Shown: positions 25,550-35,052 of the stretch, one piece after another
How the letters are laid out: each line of letters begins with the position of its first letter
Position numbering within the stretch: position 1 is the stretch's first letter
Assembly (NCBI RefSeq): GCF_019443405.1
Contig: NZ_CP080376.1
Span: forward strand, 2,356,001 to 2,420,000
Length of the DNA stretch: 64,000 bases
Reading direction: 5' to 3'
Origin: Brevundimonas sp. PAMC22021
GTDB lineage: Bacteria; Pseudomonadota; Alphaproteobacteria; Caulobacterales; Caulobacteraceae
The notes under the pieces: generated by a model
Databases searched by the model: none
What the model was told of the DNA's origin: nothing
Seen by the model: only the letters and a program-made list of their open reading frames with translations
Made by a program: the position numbers and the translations under genes

Positions 25550-28500
25550 TTAGAAGCGATAGCGCACGCCGAACTTCATCTGCCACACCGATTGCGCGGT
25601 GAAGCTCGATGGCGAGCGTTCGGTGAAGGCGTTGTAGGTGTACTGCGTGTTGGCCGCATTCCGCGTCGCGCCCACATTGTTCGAGATGTAGGGGAAGCCG
25701 ATCTGCTGGATCGTGCCCCATTCGTCGTTCAGCAGGTTGCCGAAGTTCTCGATATCAAGGTAGCCGGTCAGACGCGCGCCGCCCGGGAAGAAGGCCGGCA
25801 GCTCCTGCTCGATGTGGATGTCCACCGTGGTCACATACGGCGAGTTGAAGGCGTTCCGCGGCGAGATGCCGCCGGCGAAGTCGATCAAGCCGGTCCGCTT
25901 CAGGAAATCGTTGAAGGCGGTGACGTTGAAGGTCGGAGCGTAGGTCACGATCGGATCGCTGGTCGCCGTCACGTTACCCGAGGCGTCCACCTGCGGAACA
26001 TACAGCAGGTTGCGGTTGGCCGAGGTGTAGTCTCCGAACAGCGTGCCCGAGCTATAGGTATAGCTGAACGGCAGACCCGAGCGGCGTTGCGCGAACAGGG
26101 CGAAGCGAGTGCGATAGTCGCCGAAGAAGGCGCGTTGATAGCTGAGGCTCAGCTTCAGGGCGTGCTCGATCTCATAGTTCGAGGTCGCCAGCGGCGGCAT
26201 GTTTGGGTCCGACACGGCGATGTTGCCGAAGTTGGAGCTCGCCGTCGAAGACGTGCCCGCCGACGGATCGGTCGCGTCCAGATAGGTATAGCTGAGGTTG
26301 AAGCCCGTGCCGTTCAGCCAGCCGTCGTACCAATCCTTGGAAAGGGCGACCGCGAACTGGTCCGACTGGCCGCCATGCACGTTGGTCAGCATCAGAACCT
26401 GCTGGCCGGTGCGAACCGGATTGGGGCCGAACACCGGACGACCGTCCGGCGCTGTCCCGTTTTGGGTGCGCAGCAGGCTGAGATCGACCCAGCCCACGGT
26501 GTTTTCAAGCTCGGAATGCACGTATTCGGCCGTCACGTTCCAGGCGTCGCCGAGATTGAAGCGGCTGAAGTCGAACCGCTTGTTGACGCCGAGCGAGGTC
26601 TTCCAGATCGAAGGCGTCTCGAACGACGGATCGATCAGGTTGATGTTGCCGGTGCCGAGATTGGCGCTGGTGGTGACGCGGTCCTTGGCGACCTGGTTGA
26701 CGTTGAAACCGTCAACGTTCAGCAGCGCGGCCTGTTCCGCGGCCGAGCACACCGGGAAGGAGGTGGCGAAGTTCGAGCTGTAGGTCGCCGCCGTACGGCA
26801 CTGGAAGCTGCCGGTCAGGTTGCCCGGATTGGAATAGCTGTTCGAAATCCAGACGTTCGGCGATCCGCCCTGGAAGCGGCCAAAGCCGCCGTAGACGGTC
26901 AGATCGTCGGAGGCGCGCCAGTTGAAGCCGAAACGCGGCTGCAGCACGAAGATGCCGTCGAGGCTGGTGTCGTTGGCGAAGCCGAAGCGGTTCTGGAAGC
27001 CCTGGTTGAACTGCGGCTCGTCATCGGAGGTGTACCAGTCCAGACGCAGCCCGGCCGTGATGGTCAGGTCTTCGTTGGCCGCCCATTCGTCCTGCACGAA
27101 CAAGGTGTTGAGGGCGTAGCTGAAGGCGGCGGCGCCGTCGTTCTTGTTGTTCGAAGCAGCGTTGGTGTAGCCGATCGAGGACGCGCGACGAGCGCGGAAG
27201 TCGGCCAGCGAAGCGAACTCGTATTCGCCGTTAGCGACCTGAACGAACAGGTTGAAGATGTCCTGTTCTTCACGCTCGTAGCCGCCCGTCAGGCGATGAC
27301 CGTAGCCCACGTCCCAGTTGGCGACGGCGCGGTACAGGGTCGTGTCGACGGTCAGCGAGTTGGCGTGACGCGAGCGTTCCGGTCCGAACCGGATCGACCG
27401 CTCGGGACCAACCTGCGTCCCGGTCGGATTGTCGAGATAGACCTGGAAAGCCGCGAAGTCGCTACCGGCCAGCGACGTGGAGATGCTCTCGGATTCCTTG
27501 CGCGACACCGAGAACTCGGTCGAGAAGGTGTCGGTCCAGTCCGAGAACAGCTGAGCCTTGTAGACCTTGATGTTCTGCTGCAGCGAATAGGCCGACGACA
27601 GCAATCCGAGGCTGGGATAGTTGCCGCCGGTCGTGGTGCCGTTCAGGTTCAGATCGCCGCTGTCGGTTTGCTGGTACGAGGCGACCGCGCGATGGCGGTC
27701 GTTGATGTTCCAGTCCAGCTTGGCGAAGTATTTCTCGTCGCTGACTTCCAGTGCATCGGCGCTCCAGTCCAGCGGATCGTAGCCGTAGACGTCACGCGCG
27801 ATCTGGCGGACCGTGTCCACGTCGGCCTGGGTGATGCCCGGCACTTCATTGGCCGAACCCGAACCTTGCGGCCCGCTCAGCACCGGCTGGGTCGAGTCGA
27901 ACTTCTCGTAGTTCAGGTAGAAGAACAACTTGTCGCGGATGATCGGGCCGCTGAGGCTGGCGCCCCATGTCTCTTCCTCAAACGTACCGGCAACGGTGCG
28001 GTCTTGGCGTTGGCCGGTGACGAAGTCCTCGAACGAGAAGCTGTTGCCGCGCAGGCCGTCGTTGGTGGTTTCCCAGAAGGCGGTGCCGTGGAAGTCGTTG
28101 CCGCCCGACTTGGTGACCGAGTTGATCACGCCGCCGGTGAAGCTGCCGTACTGCACGCCATAGGGGGCGACATCGACGCTGACCGCTTCCAGCGTGTCGA
28201 TGGAGATCGGCGAACGCTGGGTCGGATAGCCGTTGCCGTTCAGGCCGAAGTCGTCGCTCTGGCGCACGCCGTCGACCAGGAAGGCGTTGGCGCGCGTGTT
28301 CTGGCCGCCGATCGACAGGGCGTCGTTATTGGTCGGGTCAACCGTGGCGAACGGCGAGGTGCGGACGAAATCCTTGATGTCGCGGCTGACGGTCGGCAGC
28401 GTCTCGATGTCGTTCAGGCTGATGTTGGTGCGCGGGGAGGTGCGCAGGCCGCCGGCGCGCTGGCCGGTCACGACCACGTCGCCGAGGTCAGCGGCGTCAT

Positions 28501-28852
28501 CAGAAAAGGCGCCGCCGCCGACGATGATGTCGACGCTGGCGGGCGTGCCGATGCCGATCGAGCCGGCTTCGGTCGTCGAGGAACCGGCGGACGAGCTGAC
28601 GGTGATGATGTAGGGACCGCCGACGCGCAGGTTGCGGGCGCTGTAGGCGCCGACCTGGTCGGTCGCCGTGGTGGAGGAGGTTCCCGACGGCACGTGCGTG
28701 ATGGTGATCTCGGCGTTCGCGACCGGCGCGCCGGCGGCGTCCGTCACCAGGCCGCGGATGCCGCCCGTGGTTTCTTGCGCGAAGACGGCGGTGGACGCCG
28801 ACAGCATGATGGCCACGGTCGAGGCGCCGTAGGCGAGATTGCGGAACTTCAT
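25550..28852 (-). CDS. TonB-dependent receptor, Oar-like with carboxypeptidase-regulatory domain
   Basis: An 1100-residue outer-membrane transporter. It has a signal peptide (about 1-25, ending VFAQ), a carboxypeptidase-regulatory-like beta-sandwich (about 28-110, GGIRGLVTDAAGAPVANAEI), a plug domain (about 125-260, with IETLPTVSRDIKDFVR, GGQNTRANAFLVDGVR and YGVQYGSFTGGVINSVTKSG) and a large beta-barrel ending in the aromatic FGVRYRF. Oar-type receptors move large or peptide-linked substrates in Caulobacterales and Xanthomonadales; the ligand here is unknown. It is a single-gene unit with its own terminator. Confidence 0.93.
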   Translation of the reverse strand: MKFRNLAYGASTVAIMLSASTAVFAQETTGGIRGLVTDAAGAPVANAEITITHVPSGTSSTTATDQVGAYSARNLRVGGPYIITVSSSAGSSTTEAGSIGIGTPASVDIIVGGGAFSDDAADLGDVVVTGQRAGGLRTSPRTNISLNDIETLPTVSRDIKDFVRTSPFATVDPTNNDALSIGGQNTRANAFLVDGVRQSDDFGLNGNGYPTQRSPISIDTLEAVSVDVAPYGVQYGSFTGGVINSVTKSGGNDFHGTAFWETTNDGLRGNSFSFEDFVTGQRQDRTVAGTFEEETWGASLSGPIIRDKLFFYLNYEKFDSTQPVLSGPQGSGSANEVPGITQADVDTVRQIARDVYGYDPLDWSADALEVSDEKYFAKLDWNINDRHRAVASYQQTDSGDLNLNGTTTGGNYPSLGLLSSAYSLQQNIKVYKAQLFSDWTDTFSTEFSVSRKESESISTSLAGSDFAAFQVYLDNPTGTQVGPERSIRFGPERSRHANSLTVDTTLYRAVANWDVGYGHRLTGGYEREEQDIFNLFVQVANGEYEFASLADFRARRASSIGYTNAASNNKNDGAAAFSYALNTLFVQDEWAANEDLTITAGLRLDWYTSDDEPQFNQGFQNRFGFANDTSLDGIFVLQPRFGFNWRASDDLTVYGGFGRFQGGSPNVWISNSYSNPGNLTGSFQCRTAATYSSNFATSFPVCSAAEQAALLNVDGFNVNQVAKDRVTTSANLGTGNINLIDPSFETPSIWKTSLGVNKRFDFSRFNLGDAWNVTAEYVHSELENTVGWVDLSLLRTQNGTAPDGRPVFGPNPVRTGQQVLMLTNVHGGQSDQFAVALSKDWYDGWLNGTGFNLSYTYLDATDPSAGTSSTASSNFGNIAVSDPNMPPLATSNYEIEHALKLSLSYQRAFFGDYRTRFALFAQRRSGLPFSYTYSSGTLFGDYTSANRNLLYVPQVDASGNVTATSDPIVTYAPTFNVTAFNDFLKRTGLIDFAGGISPRNAFNSPYVTTVDIHIEQELPAFFPGGARLTGYLDIENFGNLLNDEWGTIQQIGFPYISNNVGATRNAANTQYTYNAFTERSPSSFTAQSVWQMKFGVRYRF

Positions 28853-29007
28853 AAGCTATCCCCAGAGAGCAGGCTGAGCCTGGACAGGCCGGAGGCCCGG
28901 CCTTGATGGCGCCCCATTAGGCCGGGTGTCCGAATGCTGGGCGACATTTGCATGACAGAGTCATGACACTGGGAAAGGGTGACGCATGCGCCACACCTGG
29001 GGATTGT

Positions 29008-30375
29008 TCAGGCGGAAGCGCGCTCGAACATGTCGGCCAGACCCTCGGCGGCGAGAGGCTGGGTCCGCGGTTCGTGGTAGTTGCCGTTGATCTGGCTGGC
29101 CGCGATCACATGGGCGCGGAAGCGGGTGAACAGCGCCTCGTCCGGCGGCGTGGGCGAAGTCCAGAAGCCGTCCAGCGGCTGTTGATCGGTCAACCCCTCG
29201 AAGTCGAAAAAGGCGTCCCCCAGCACCTTGACCGGCGTGTGAAAGCCTAGGGCGGACAAGGCCGCGCTGGAGTTGTTGACCACCATGCCGCGCGAGGCGC
29301 GGCACAGTTCGTTCAGGTGGCCGCCGTCGATAAAATCCACCCGGTCCGCAAGGCCGCGCTCTCCCGCCAGTCTCTGAGTGATGCGACGCAGGCTGACGAC
29401 GCCGGGATCGAGGGGATGGTTCTTGACCACCAATCGACAGTCCGCCGGCGCGCGCCGCGCGAAGCTGTCCAGTGTCGCGGCAAGAAAGGCCGTGTTGTCC
29501 GCATAGCGCGAATAGCGCAGCAGCTGCATGTCGCCTTCGCGCTGCAGGCAGGCGATGAAAAAGGGTCCGCGCGCGGCGATCTGCTGGGCGTCGCGCGTCT
29601 GCGGGGGCCGAAACGCCAGCCCCAGGTAGCGCCGCACATGGCCGACGCACTGCTTCAGCGGCGAATGCGGATAATGAACGACGAAGTTGGGAAACGCCGC
29701 CGAGCCCAGCGCCTCCGCTATATGGTACAGGCTGATGTTGGCGACGTGGTGCGGCAGGATACGGCCTACCGGCCGGGGCGGCGCCAGCACCGGCGGTGCG
29801 GCGGCATAGGCTTGTCGAAAACGCGGCAGCCCGCTGGAGCCGTTGACCCCATTGCGCTCCACCGTGATCCAGTCGGGCCGGAAGTAGCCGTTTTCCAGCA
29901 CCCAGACGTGCGCCCGCAGCGTCTCGGCCTGCGACAGCACGGCGCGATTGTACGGACCGCCCTCGCCAAACACGATGAGATCGGTGAAGTCGTGTGCGAC
30001 ACCGGCCAGATCGGCCGTCCACGCCTCAGGGCCGGGCTTGTAGACCACCCCGCCCGGCCGTCGCCAGGAAGCGGCGTCGGCGGCGTTGAAGATCATCCGG
30101 CGGACCATCGCGCCCCTGGCTTCCAGGCTTCGGGCCAGGATGCGGCCGAAGCCGCCGAACGGAGCGGTGACGATCAGGAAGCGGCGTCCCGAAAGCCCTC
30201 CCTTTCCGGCTCGCGCGTTCTGGGCGTAGGCGGGCCTTATCGACGTCGAGCCCAACGGCGTCGACATGCGAGCCGCTGCACCCGGCGAAACCGACCCGCG
30301 CCCCGCACGGCGCGGTCGTTCAAGATACATCTGGCGTTCGGACAGCGAGCGACGTTGGGACGGCAGATCAACCAT
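29008..30375 (-). CDS. KpsS-like capsule polysaccharide synthesis protein
   Basis: A 455-residue cytoplasmic protein with the Capsule_synth (KpsS/LipB) domain at about 60-435. Diagnostic parts are LIVTAPFGGFGRILARSL, VFGEGGPYNRAVLSQAETL, WVLENGYFRPDWITVERNGV, VVKNHPLDPG and GMVVNNSSAALSALGFHTPV. KpsS enzymes add beta-Kdo to the lipid anchor of group-2 capsules. The first 55 residues are an Arg-rich extension of no clear family. The start has AGGAGAGG 4 to 6 bases upstream. No kpsC, kpsM or kpsT gene is adjacent, so its acceptor is uncertain. Confidence 0.82.
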   Translation of the reverse strand: MVDLPSQRRSLSERQMYLERPRRAGRGSVSPGAAARMSTPLGSTSIRPAYAQNARAGKGGLSGRRFLIVTAPFGGFGRILARSLEARGAMVRRMIFNAADAASWRRPGGVVYKPGPEAWTADLAGVAHDFTDLIVFGEGGPYNRAVLSQAETLRAHVWVLENGYFRPDWITVERNGVNGSSGLPRFRQAYAAAPPVLAPPRPVGRILPHHVANISLYHIAEALGSAAFPNFVVHYPHSPLKQCVGHVRRYLGLAFRPPQTRDAQQIAARGPFFIACLQREGDMQLLRYSRYADNTAFLAATLDSFARRAPADCRLVVKNHPLDPGVVSLRRITQRLAGERGLADRVDFIDGGHLNELCRASRGMVVNNSSAALSALGFHTPVKVLGDAFFDFEGLTDQQPLDGFWTSPTPPDEALFTRFRAHVIAASQINGNYHEPRTQPLAAEGLADMFERASA

Positions 30376-30532
30376 TGACCTCTCCTTGCAAGAGGATTCG
30401 CATGCCCGCCCGCGCTTCGCCGCCCCTCATCTCGCACACGCCGTTCATACATACCTTGTGAGCCGCCGGGCCGTGGTGATCAAGGGATCGACCTTGAGAA
30501 GCCTTCGCATCGGGCAGGTGTCTTCAACCAAA

Positions 30533-30564
30533 AGGCCGCCGCTCCGGTTGTGGAGCGACGGCCT
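30533..30564 (-). terminator. Rho-independent terminator downstream of the OmpA gene
   Basis: AGGCCG and CGCTCC pair with GGAGCG and CGGCCT across one mismatch (12 bp in all), with TTTTGG after the stem on the minus strand. It is the second of two hairpins after the OmpA-family gene. The rest of the 270-base gap 30376-30645 shows nothing recognisable. Confidence 0.75.
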
Positions 30565-30601
30565 GATGTTCGTCATCGGTCTTCTGGATCCGGCCGGTGA
30601 G

Positions 30602-30630
30602 CAAGAGGACCGGTTTGGCCGATCCTCTTG
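30602..30630 (-). terminator. Hairpin directly after the OmpA stop codon
   Basis: CAAGAGGA and CGG pair with CCG and TCCTCTTG (11 bp, one mismatch), starting 16 bases after the stop codon. There is no T-run behind it, so it may protect the mRNA 3' end rather than terminate. Confidence 0.55.
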
Positions 30631-30645
30631 TCCATGGCTTGGGTC

Positions 30646-31797
30646 TTAGAAGTTGATGTCGACGGTGGCGCGACGGTTCAGCGGTTCGCGCACGCCGTCG
30701 GCGGTGGCGCGAGCCAGCTGGGTTTCGCCGCGGCCGTCCAGCGACACCACGCCGCCCGACACGCCTTGGGCGACCATGGCGTCAGCCACGGTGCGGGCGC
30801 GGCGGTTCGACAGGCCGACGTTGTAGGCGGCCGAGCCGGAAGTGTCGGCGTGGCCGACCACCAGCACGCGGGTCGGACGGCCCGACTTGGCGTAGTTGGC
30901 GGCCTGCGTCACCACCGAGCGGGCTTCCGCCGTCAGGTCCGAGCGATCCCAGTCGAAGTAGACCACGAACTGACGGGCCTGCGGGGTCGCCGGAGCCGGA
31001 GGCGGCGGAGGCGGCGGGGGCGGAGGCGGCGGAGGCGGAGGCGGAGGCGGCGGGGGCGGGGGAGGCGCGACCGGCTCGGCGCCGAAGCTGTAGCGCAGGC
31101 CCAGCGTCACCGTGTGGCTCTCGTCGTAGTCGCCGTCAAAGGTGCCGAAGTTCGGAGCGCCCGTACCGCCGGTGACCGTATCGAACTCCAGGTCGCTGGT
31201 CAGGTAGCGGTAGGTCAGGTCGATGTTGGCGCGCTCGCCAACGGCGAAGGCGACGCCCGCGATCGCCTGGGCGGCGAACTTGGTCGAGCTGTCGTCGGCC
31301 ACGAAGCCCACCGCCGGGGTGGCGCGCAGACGACCGGCGAAGTCGGTGTTGACGTAGTTGGCGCCGGCGCCCAGACCCACGAACGGACGCAGACCCCAGT
31401 ATTCGAAGCCGAAGTCATAGATGACGTTGGCCATCAGGGTGGCGGACTCGAGGTCGCCTTCCGGCGAATAGCAGGGGCCCGTCGCCGGAGCGAAGTTGCA
31501 CACGCCCTGGGTGCCCGACACGGCGCGAACCGTGCCGATGTCGCCCGAACGATAGCCGCCTTCAAGCTCCACGCGCCAGTTCGGGTTGAACCGGTAGCCC
31601 AGACGCGCAAACGCCGCCCAGCCGTCGTTCACGTCGATGTTGAAGTTCGAGCCGTTCGCTTCCGACTCGATGTTGATCGGCTCAATGAACTGATAACCCG
31701 CGTCAATCGCGCCGTACCAGCCATCCGGCTCCGCCGAAGCCGCGCCGGCCGCGAACAGCCCCGCTGCCGCGACGCCTGCGAGAAGTTTCAACTTCAT
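30646..31797 (-). CDS. OmpA family outer-membrane protein
   Basis: A 383-residue porin-like protein: signal peptide (1-22, ending ASA), an N-terminal eight-strand-type beta-barrel (about 25-245, GWYGAIDAGYQF to LGLRYSFG), a run of 23 prolines (about 250-272), and a C-terminal OmpA peptidoglycan-binding domain (FVVYFDWDRSDLTAEA, GHADTSGSAAYNVGLSNRRA, NRRATVDINF). It anchors the outer membrane to peptidoglycan. GAGGA lies 6 bases before the ATG at 31797. The proline run is unusually long for the linker. Confidence 0.95.
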   Translation of the reverse strand: MKLKLLAGVAAAGLFAAGAASAEPDGWYGAIDAGYQFIEPINIESEANGSNFNIDVNDGWAAFARLGYRFNPNWRVELEGGYRSGDIGTVRAVSGTQGVCNFAPATGPCYSPEGDLESATLMANVIYDFGFEYWGLRPFVGLGAGANYVNTDFAGRLRATPAVGFVADDSSTKFAAQAIAGVAFAVGERANIDLTYRYLTSDLEFDTVTGGTGAPNFGTFDGDYDESHTVTLGLRYSFGAEPVAPPPPPPPPPPPPPPPPPPPPPPPAPATPQARQFVVYFDWDRSDLTAEARSVVTQAANYAKSGRPTRVLVVGHADTSGSAAYNVGLSNRRARTVADAMVAQGVSGGVVSLDGRGETQLARATADGVREPLNRRATVDINF

Positions 31798-31979
31798 GTG
31801 CGTCCTCACTCTGAAAAAGGAATGCCTAAAAATGCCGGCATTGAGTCCGCCGACGTGCCCGAACCGAACGGCGCCGCTCGAGGGGAGTTCCGCGCGTCGG
31901 AACCGGAATGTGGCGACTGTGGCGCCGTTTCAACACATCCTGACGCAACCCGGCCCGGCGGGCAGCAATCTCGGGGCGC

Positions 31980-32558
31980 CTAGCCCTTTTCGCTGATCTT
32001 GATGGCGACGCGGCAACCGGTCTTGATCACCGCCGACAACAGCCGGTAGGCGGGCGCCTCGCGGCTCCCGTGGGAAACGGCGTGGTCGTGGTGCTCCAGT
32101 TCCTCGAGCCGGAACTGGGTCAGGTCGGCCGCAAGCGCGGGATCGCGTTCGCCGATTTCGGCGATCTGATCGGCGTAGTGCTCCTCGATCACGCTCTCGA
32201 CAGCCTCGGTGCAGGCGTGCGCCGCCTTTTCGCCCAGCAGGGCCGTGCCGACCCCGAGCGCCGAAGCGGCCAGCCGCCAGACCGGGATCATCGCCGTAGG
32301 CCGCACGCGTCGATCGTTCAGCAGGCCTTCGAAGCGCGCCAGATGCACCGCCTCCTGTGCCTGCATGTGCTGGAGGTCGGAAGCAACGGCGTCCCGTCCC
32401 CGCCGTCCTTCGAACACCGCGCGCTGCGCCTTATAGATGCGCACGGCTGCATATTCTCCGGCGTGATCGACCCGCAGGATTTCGTCCATCCGCGCCTTGT
32501 CCGCCTTGGAGCCCGGGCGCGCCAGCGGAATGCGTCTTTGGCTTGAGATGTCTGTCAT
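31980..32558 (-). CDS. coq7: 3-demethoxyubiquinol 3-hydroxylase
   Basis: A 192-residue di-iron ferritin-like hydroxylase for a late step of ubiquinone synthesis. The ligands appear in DEILRVDHAGEYAAVRIY, MQAQEAVHLARF, ESVIEEHYADQ and EELEHHDHAV. It is peripheral at the inner membrane. The ATG overlaps the stop codon of upstream dsbB (ATGA), so the two are coupled. The start gives MTDISSQRRIPLARPGS; longer frames have no support. Ubiquinone is the electron acceptor for DsbB, which makes the pairing sensible. Confidence 0.95.
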   Translation of the reverse strand: MTDISSQRRIPLARPGSKADKARMDEILRVDHAGEYAAVRIYKAQRAVFEGRRGRDAVASDLQHMQAQEAVHLARFEGLLNDRRVRPTAMIPVWRLAASALGVGTALLGEKAAHACTEAVESVIEEHYADQIAEIGERDPALAADLTQFRLEELEHHDHAVSHGSREAPAYRLLSAVIKTGCRVAIKISEKG

Positions 32559-33097
32559 CGGGCGGGTCCTCTGGGTGCGCGGGCGTCCTTGGGGCGTTTG
32601 GCCGCCAGGAGGCTGAACACCGCCAGCGCTAGAGAGATCAGAGCGTTCCACCCGGCCATGGAGACGCCCATCCACATCCAGGCCGCTTCATCGCAGCCGA
32701 CCACGCGCGGCGCCGGTCCCGTGCCCAGCGCCAAAGCCGCCAACCCTTCCAGATCGACGTCGCCGCCGGCCGCGCAGGCCGCCGGCAGCCGCCACCAACC
32801 GTATTCGCCGCCCGCGTGAAAGGCGGCCGCGACTGTTCCGGTCAGGAACACCGCCGCCAGGAGAAAGGACGCGATGCGGGGCGTGCCCCTCCGCCCGCCG
32901 CTGAGCAGCGTCCAGGCGGTCGCCAGAAGGCCGATCGCCGCCGCCCCCCAGAACACCTCGCGCTGCTTCAGACACAGATTGCAGGGTTCCATTCCGCCGA
33001 ATCGCTCGAAAGCATGGGCGATCCCCAGCATGGCGAGCGAGGCCGCCAGCGCGAACGCGGTCCACCATCGGGTCAAGAGGCGATAGGCGCGGGTCAT
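32555..33097 (-). CDS. dsbB: Disulfide bond formation protein, DsbB family
   Basis: A 180-residue inner-membrane protein with four membrane helices. The first periplasmic loop has the CxxC pair in GMEPCNLCLKQRE (Cys about 39 and 42). The second loop has cysteines in AACAAGG and VVGCDEAAW. DsbB reoxidises DsbA and passes electrons to ubiquinone. It is the first gene of a two-gene unit with coq7. No dsbA is seen in the window. Confidence 0.88.
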   Translation of the reverse strand: MTRAYRLLTRWWTAFALAASLAMLGIAHAFERFGGMEPCNLCLKQREVFWGAAAIGLLATAWTLLSGGRRGTPRIASFLLAAVFLTGTVAAAFHAGGEYGWWRLPAACAAGGDVDLEGLAALALGTGPAPRVVGCDEAAWMWMGVSMAGWNALISLALAVFSLLAAKRPKDARAPRGPAR

Positions 33098-33193
33098 CGC
33101 CGAACCTCTTAGCGTGCGGTCATGTCCCCGTCGACCGGCGTGGGCAAGGCGCGCTATGTCCGGCTATCGCCCCCTCAAGCACCGCAGCTGGTC

Positions 33194-33832
33194 ATGACCG
33201 ACACGCCCGCCTCCGTCCACGAGGACGACGTCAGCCACAACGTCACCCGCCTCCTGCGCAGGCTGTCCGACGACGGCGGCGAGCACGGCCTGACCCTGCA
33301 TGAGATTCGCGATCGGATGGACGAGCGCGCCTACGGCCTGCTGATCCTGCTGTTGTCGATCCCGTGCCTGGTTCCAGGCCTTTATGGCGTGCCGCAGGTG
33401 GTCGGGGTGGCCATACTGATCCTGGCGGTTCAGCTGCTGCTCGGCCGCGAGGAGCCGTGGCTGCCGCGCTGGCTTCTGGACCTGCGCGCCAAGGGCAAGT
33501 GGCTGAAGGCCATGGCGGACTTCGCCGAAAGCAAGCTGAGCTGGATTGACCGCCTGTCGCGCCCGCGAATGCGCCGCTTTGCGTGCGGCGCGGGCGAGAA
33601 GCTGGCGGCGGTGTTCATGATCCTGGCGACCCTGACCATCATTATACCCTTCACCAATACCGTGCCCTCGGTCGCCTTGGCGCTGCTGTCGGTCGGCCTG
33701 ATCCAGCGTGACGGCCTGCTTGTTCTCGGCGGAACTGCAGTGGCCAGCGCCTGGCTGCTGTTCCTGGGCGCCCTGGCGACCGGTGCTCTGATGGGTGCGG
33801 GCTGGGCCACCAAGCTGATCCCGGGCGCGTGA
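33194..33832 (+). CDS. ExoD family exopolysaccharide synthesis protein
   Basis: A 212-residue (from 33194) inner-membrane protein of the ExoD family. It has LTLHEIRDRMDERAYGLLIL, LSIPCLVPGLYGVPQVVG and three to four further helices (FMILATLTIIIPF, ALLSVGLIQRDGLLVLGG). ExoD affects exopolysaccharide and alkali tolerance in Rhizobium; the mechanism is unknown. The start is uncertain: an in-frame ATG at 33122 adds 24 residues, and neither start has a strong ribosome binding site. Confidence 0.85.
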   Translation: MTDTPASVHEDDVSHNVTRLLRRLSDDGGEHGLTLHEIRDRMDERAYGLLILLLSIPCLVPGLYGVPQVVGVAILILAVQLLLGREEPWLPRWLLDLRAKGKWLKAMADFAESKLSWIDRLSRPRMRRFACGAGEKLAAVFMILATLTIIIPFTNTVPSVALALLSVGLIQRDGLLVLGGTAVASAWLLFLGALATGALMGAGWATKLIPGA

Positions 33833-33951
33833 CGGCGGATGTGCGCCTCGCGGGCAGGTGATCGTTGCTTGCCTTGGCGAAGCGCCCGCGTCCGACTAGT
33901 TTCCGTTGCAACCGGCCGGCAAGGCCCAATCGCATCAGGCAGGACACGCCC

Positions 33952-35052
33952 ATGACCGACATTACCCAGACGGACGCCGCCGCTCGCATCGACCAGGAGA
34001 ACCCGCTGGGCGTCGATGGTTTCGAGTTCGTGGAGTTCACCGGACCCGACCCCAAGGCGATGCAGGACCGGCTCGAGGCCATGGGCTTTGTCGCCACCCA
34101 CGTGCATCCGACCACCGACGTCGTGCGGCTGAAGCAGGGCGACATCTCCTTCCTGGTCCACCGTTCGGCAGAGGGTCAGGCCGCCGCCTTCGCAGGCGAC
34201 CATGGCCCATCGGCCAACGGCATGGCCTTTCGGGTCGAGGACGCCAAGGCCGCCTATGAAGGCGCGCTTCAGCGGGGCGCTGTGGCGGCGCCGGACGCGC
34301 AGGGCGGCGCGCTTGGCGAGCACCCCTACATCCTTCAGGGCATCGGCGGATCTTTGCTGTATCTGATCGACCGCTATGGCGATGCAGGCTCGATCTACGA
34401 CGGCTGGACCGAGATCGAGGGCTGGCGCGAGGCGGCGGCCCGGAACACCGTCGGCCTGGAGGTGCTGGATCACCTGACCCACAACGTCCGGCGCGGCCAG
34501 ATGCGGACCTGGTCCGGCTTCTACAACTCGATCTTCAACTTCGAGGAACAGAAGTATTTCGACATCAAGGGCAAGGCCACCGGCCTGTTCTCTCAGGCCA
34601 TGATCGCGCCCGATCGCGCCATCCGCATTCCGCTGAATGAAAGCCAGGACGACAACTCCCAGATCGAGGAGTTCATTCGCCGCTACAACGGCGAGGGCAT
34701 CCAGCACATCGCTCTGACCACCGAGAACATCTTCGAGACGGTGGAGGCGATGCGGGCGCGCGGTGTCGAGTTCCAGGACACCATCGAGACCTATTTCGAA
34801 CTGATCGACAAGCGCCTGCCGAACCATGGCGAGGACGTGGAGCGGATGCGCAAGAACCGCATCCTGATCGACGGCTCCGACGAAGAGGGCCTCTTGCTGC
34901 AGATTTTCACCGCCGACGTGTTCGGGCCGATCTTCTTTGAGATCATTCAGCGCAAGGGCAATGAGGGTTTCGGCAACGGCAACTTCCAGGCCCTGTTCGA
35001 TTCCATCGAGCTGGATCAGATCCGTCGCGGCGTGATCAAGGTCGACGCCTGA
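33952..35052 (+). CDS. hppD: 4-hydroxyphenylpyruvate dioxygenase
   Basis: A 366-residue non-heme iron(II) enzyme that turns 4-hydroxyphenylpyruvate into homogentisate in tyrosine breakdown. The two VOC-type halves carry the iron ligands His in LDHLTHNV, His in GIQHIALTT and Glu in FFEIIQRKG near the C-terminus. GGGFGNGNF closes the active site. The start at 33952 has AGGA about 8 bases upstream. No other tyrosine-catabolism gene (such as hmgA or fahA) is adjacent. Confidence 0.96.
   Translation: MTDITQTDAAARIDQENPLGVDGFEFVEFTGPDPKAMQDRLEAMGFVATHVHPTTDVVRLKQGDISFLVHRSAEGQAAAFAGDHGPSANGMAFRVEDAKAAYEGALQRGAVAAPDAQGGALGEHPYILQGIGGSLLYLIDRYGDAGSIYDGWTEIEGWREAAARNTVGLEVLDHLTHNVRRGQMRTWSGFYNSIFNFEEQKYFDIKGKATGLFSQAMIAPDRAIRIPLNESQDDNSQIEEFIRRYNGEGIQHIALTTENIFETVEAMRARGVEFQDTIETYFELIDKRLPNHGEDVERMRKNRILIDGSDEEGLLLQIFTADVFGPIFFEIIQRKGNEGFGNGNFQALFDSIELDQIRRGVIKVDA

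Noticed and set aside
25592..28906. A very long plus-strand open frame opposite the TonB receptor gene.
   Set aside because: It has no recognisable domains and a composition expected from the antisense of a high-GC gene; the receptor frame shows a signal peptide, plug and barrel motifs.
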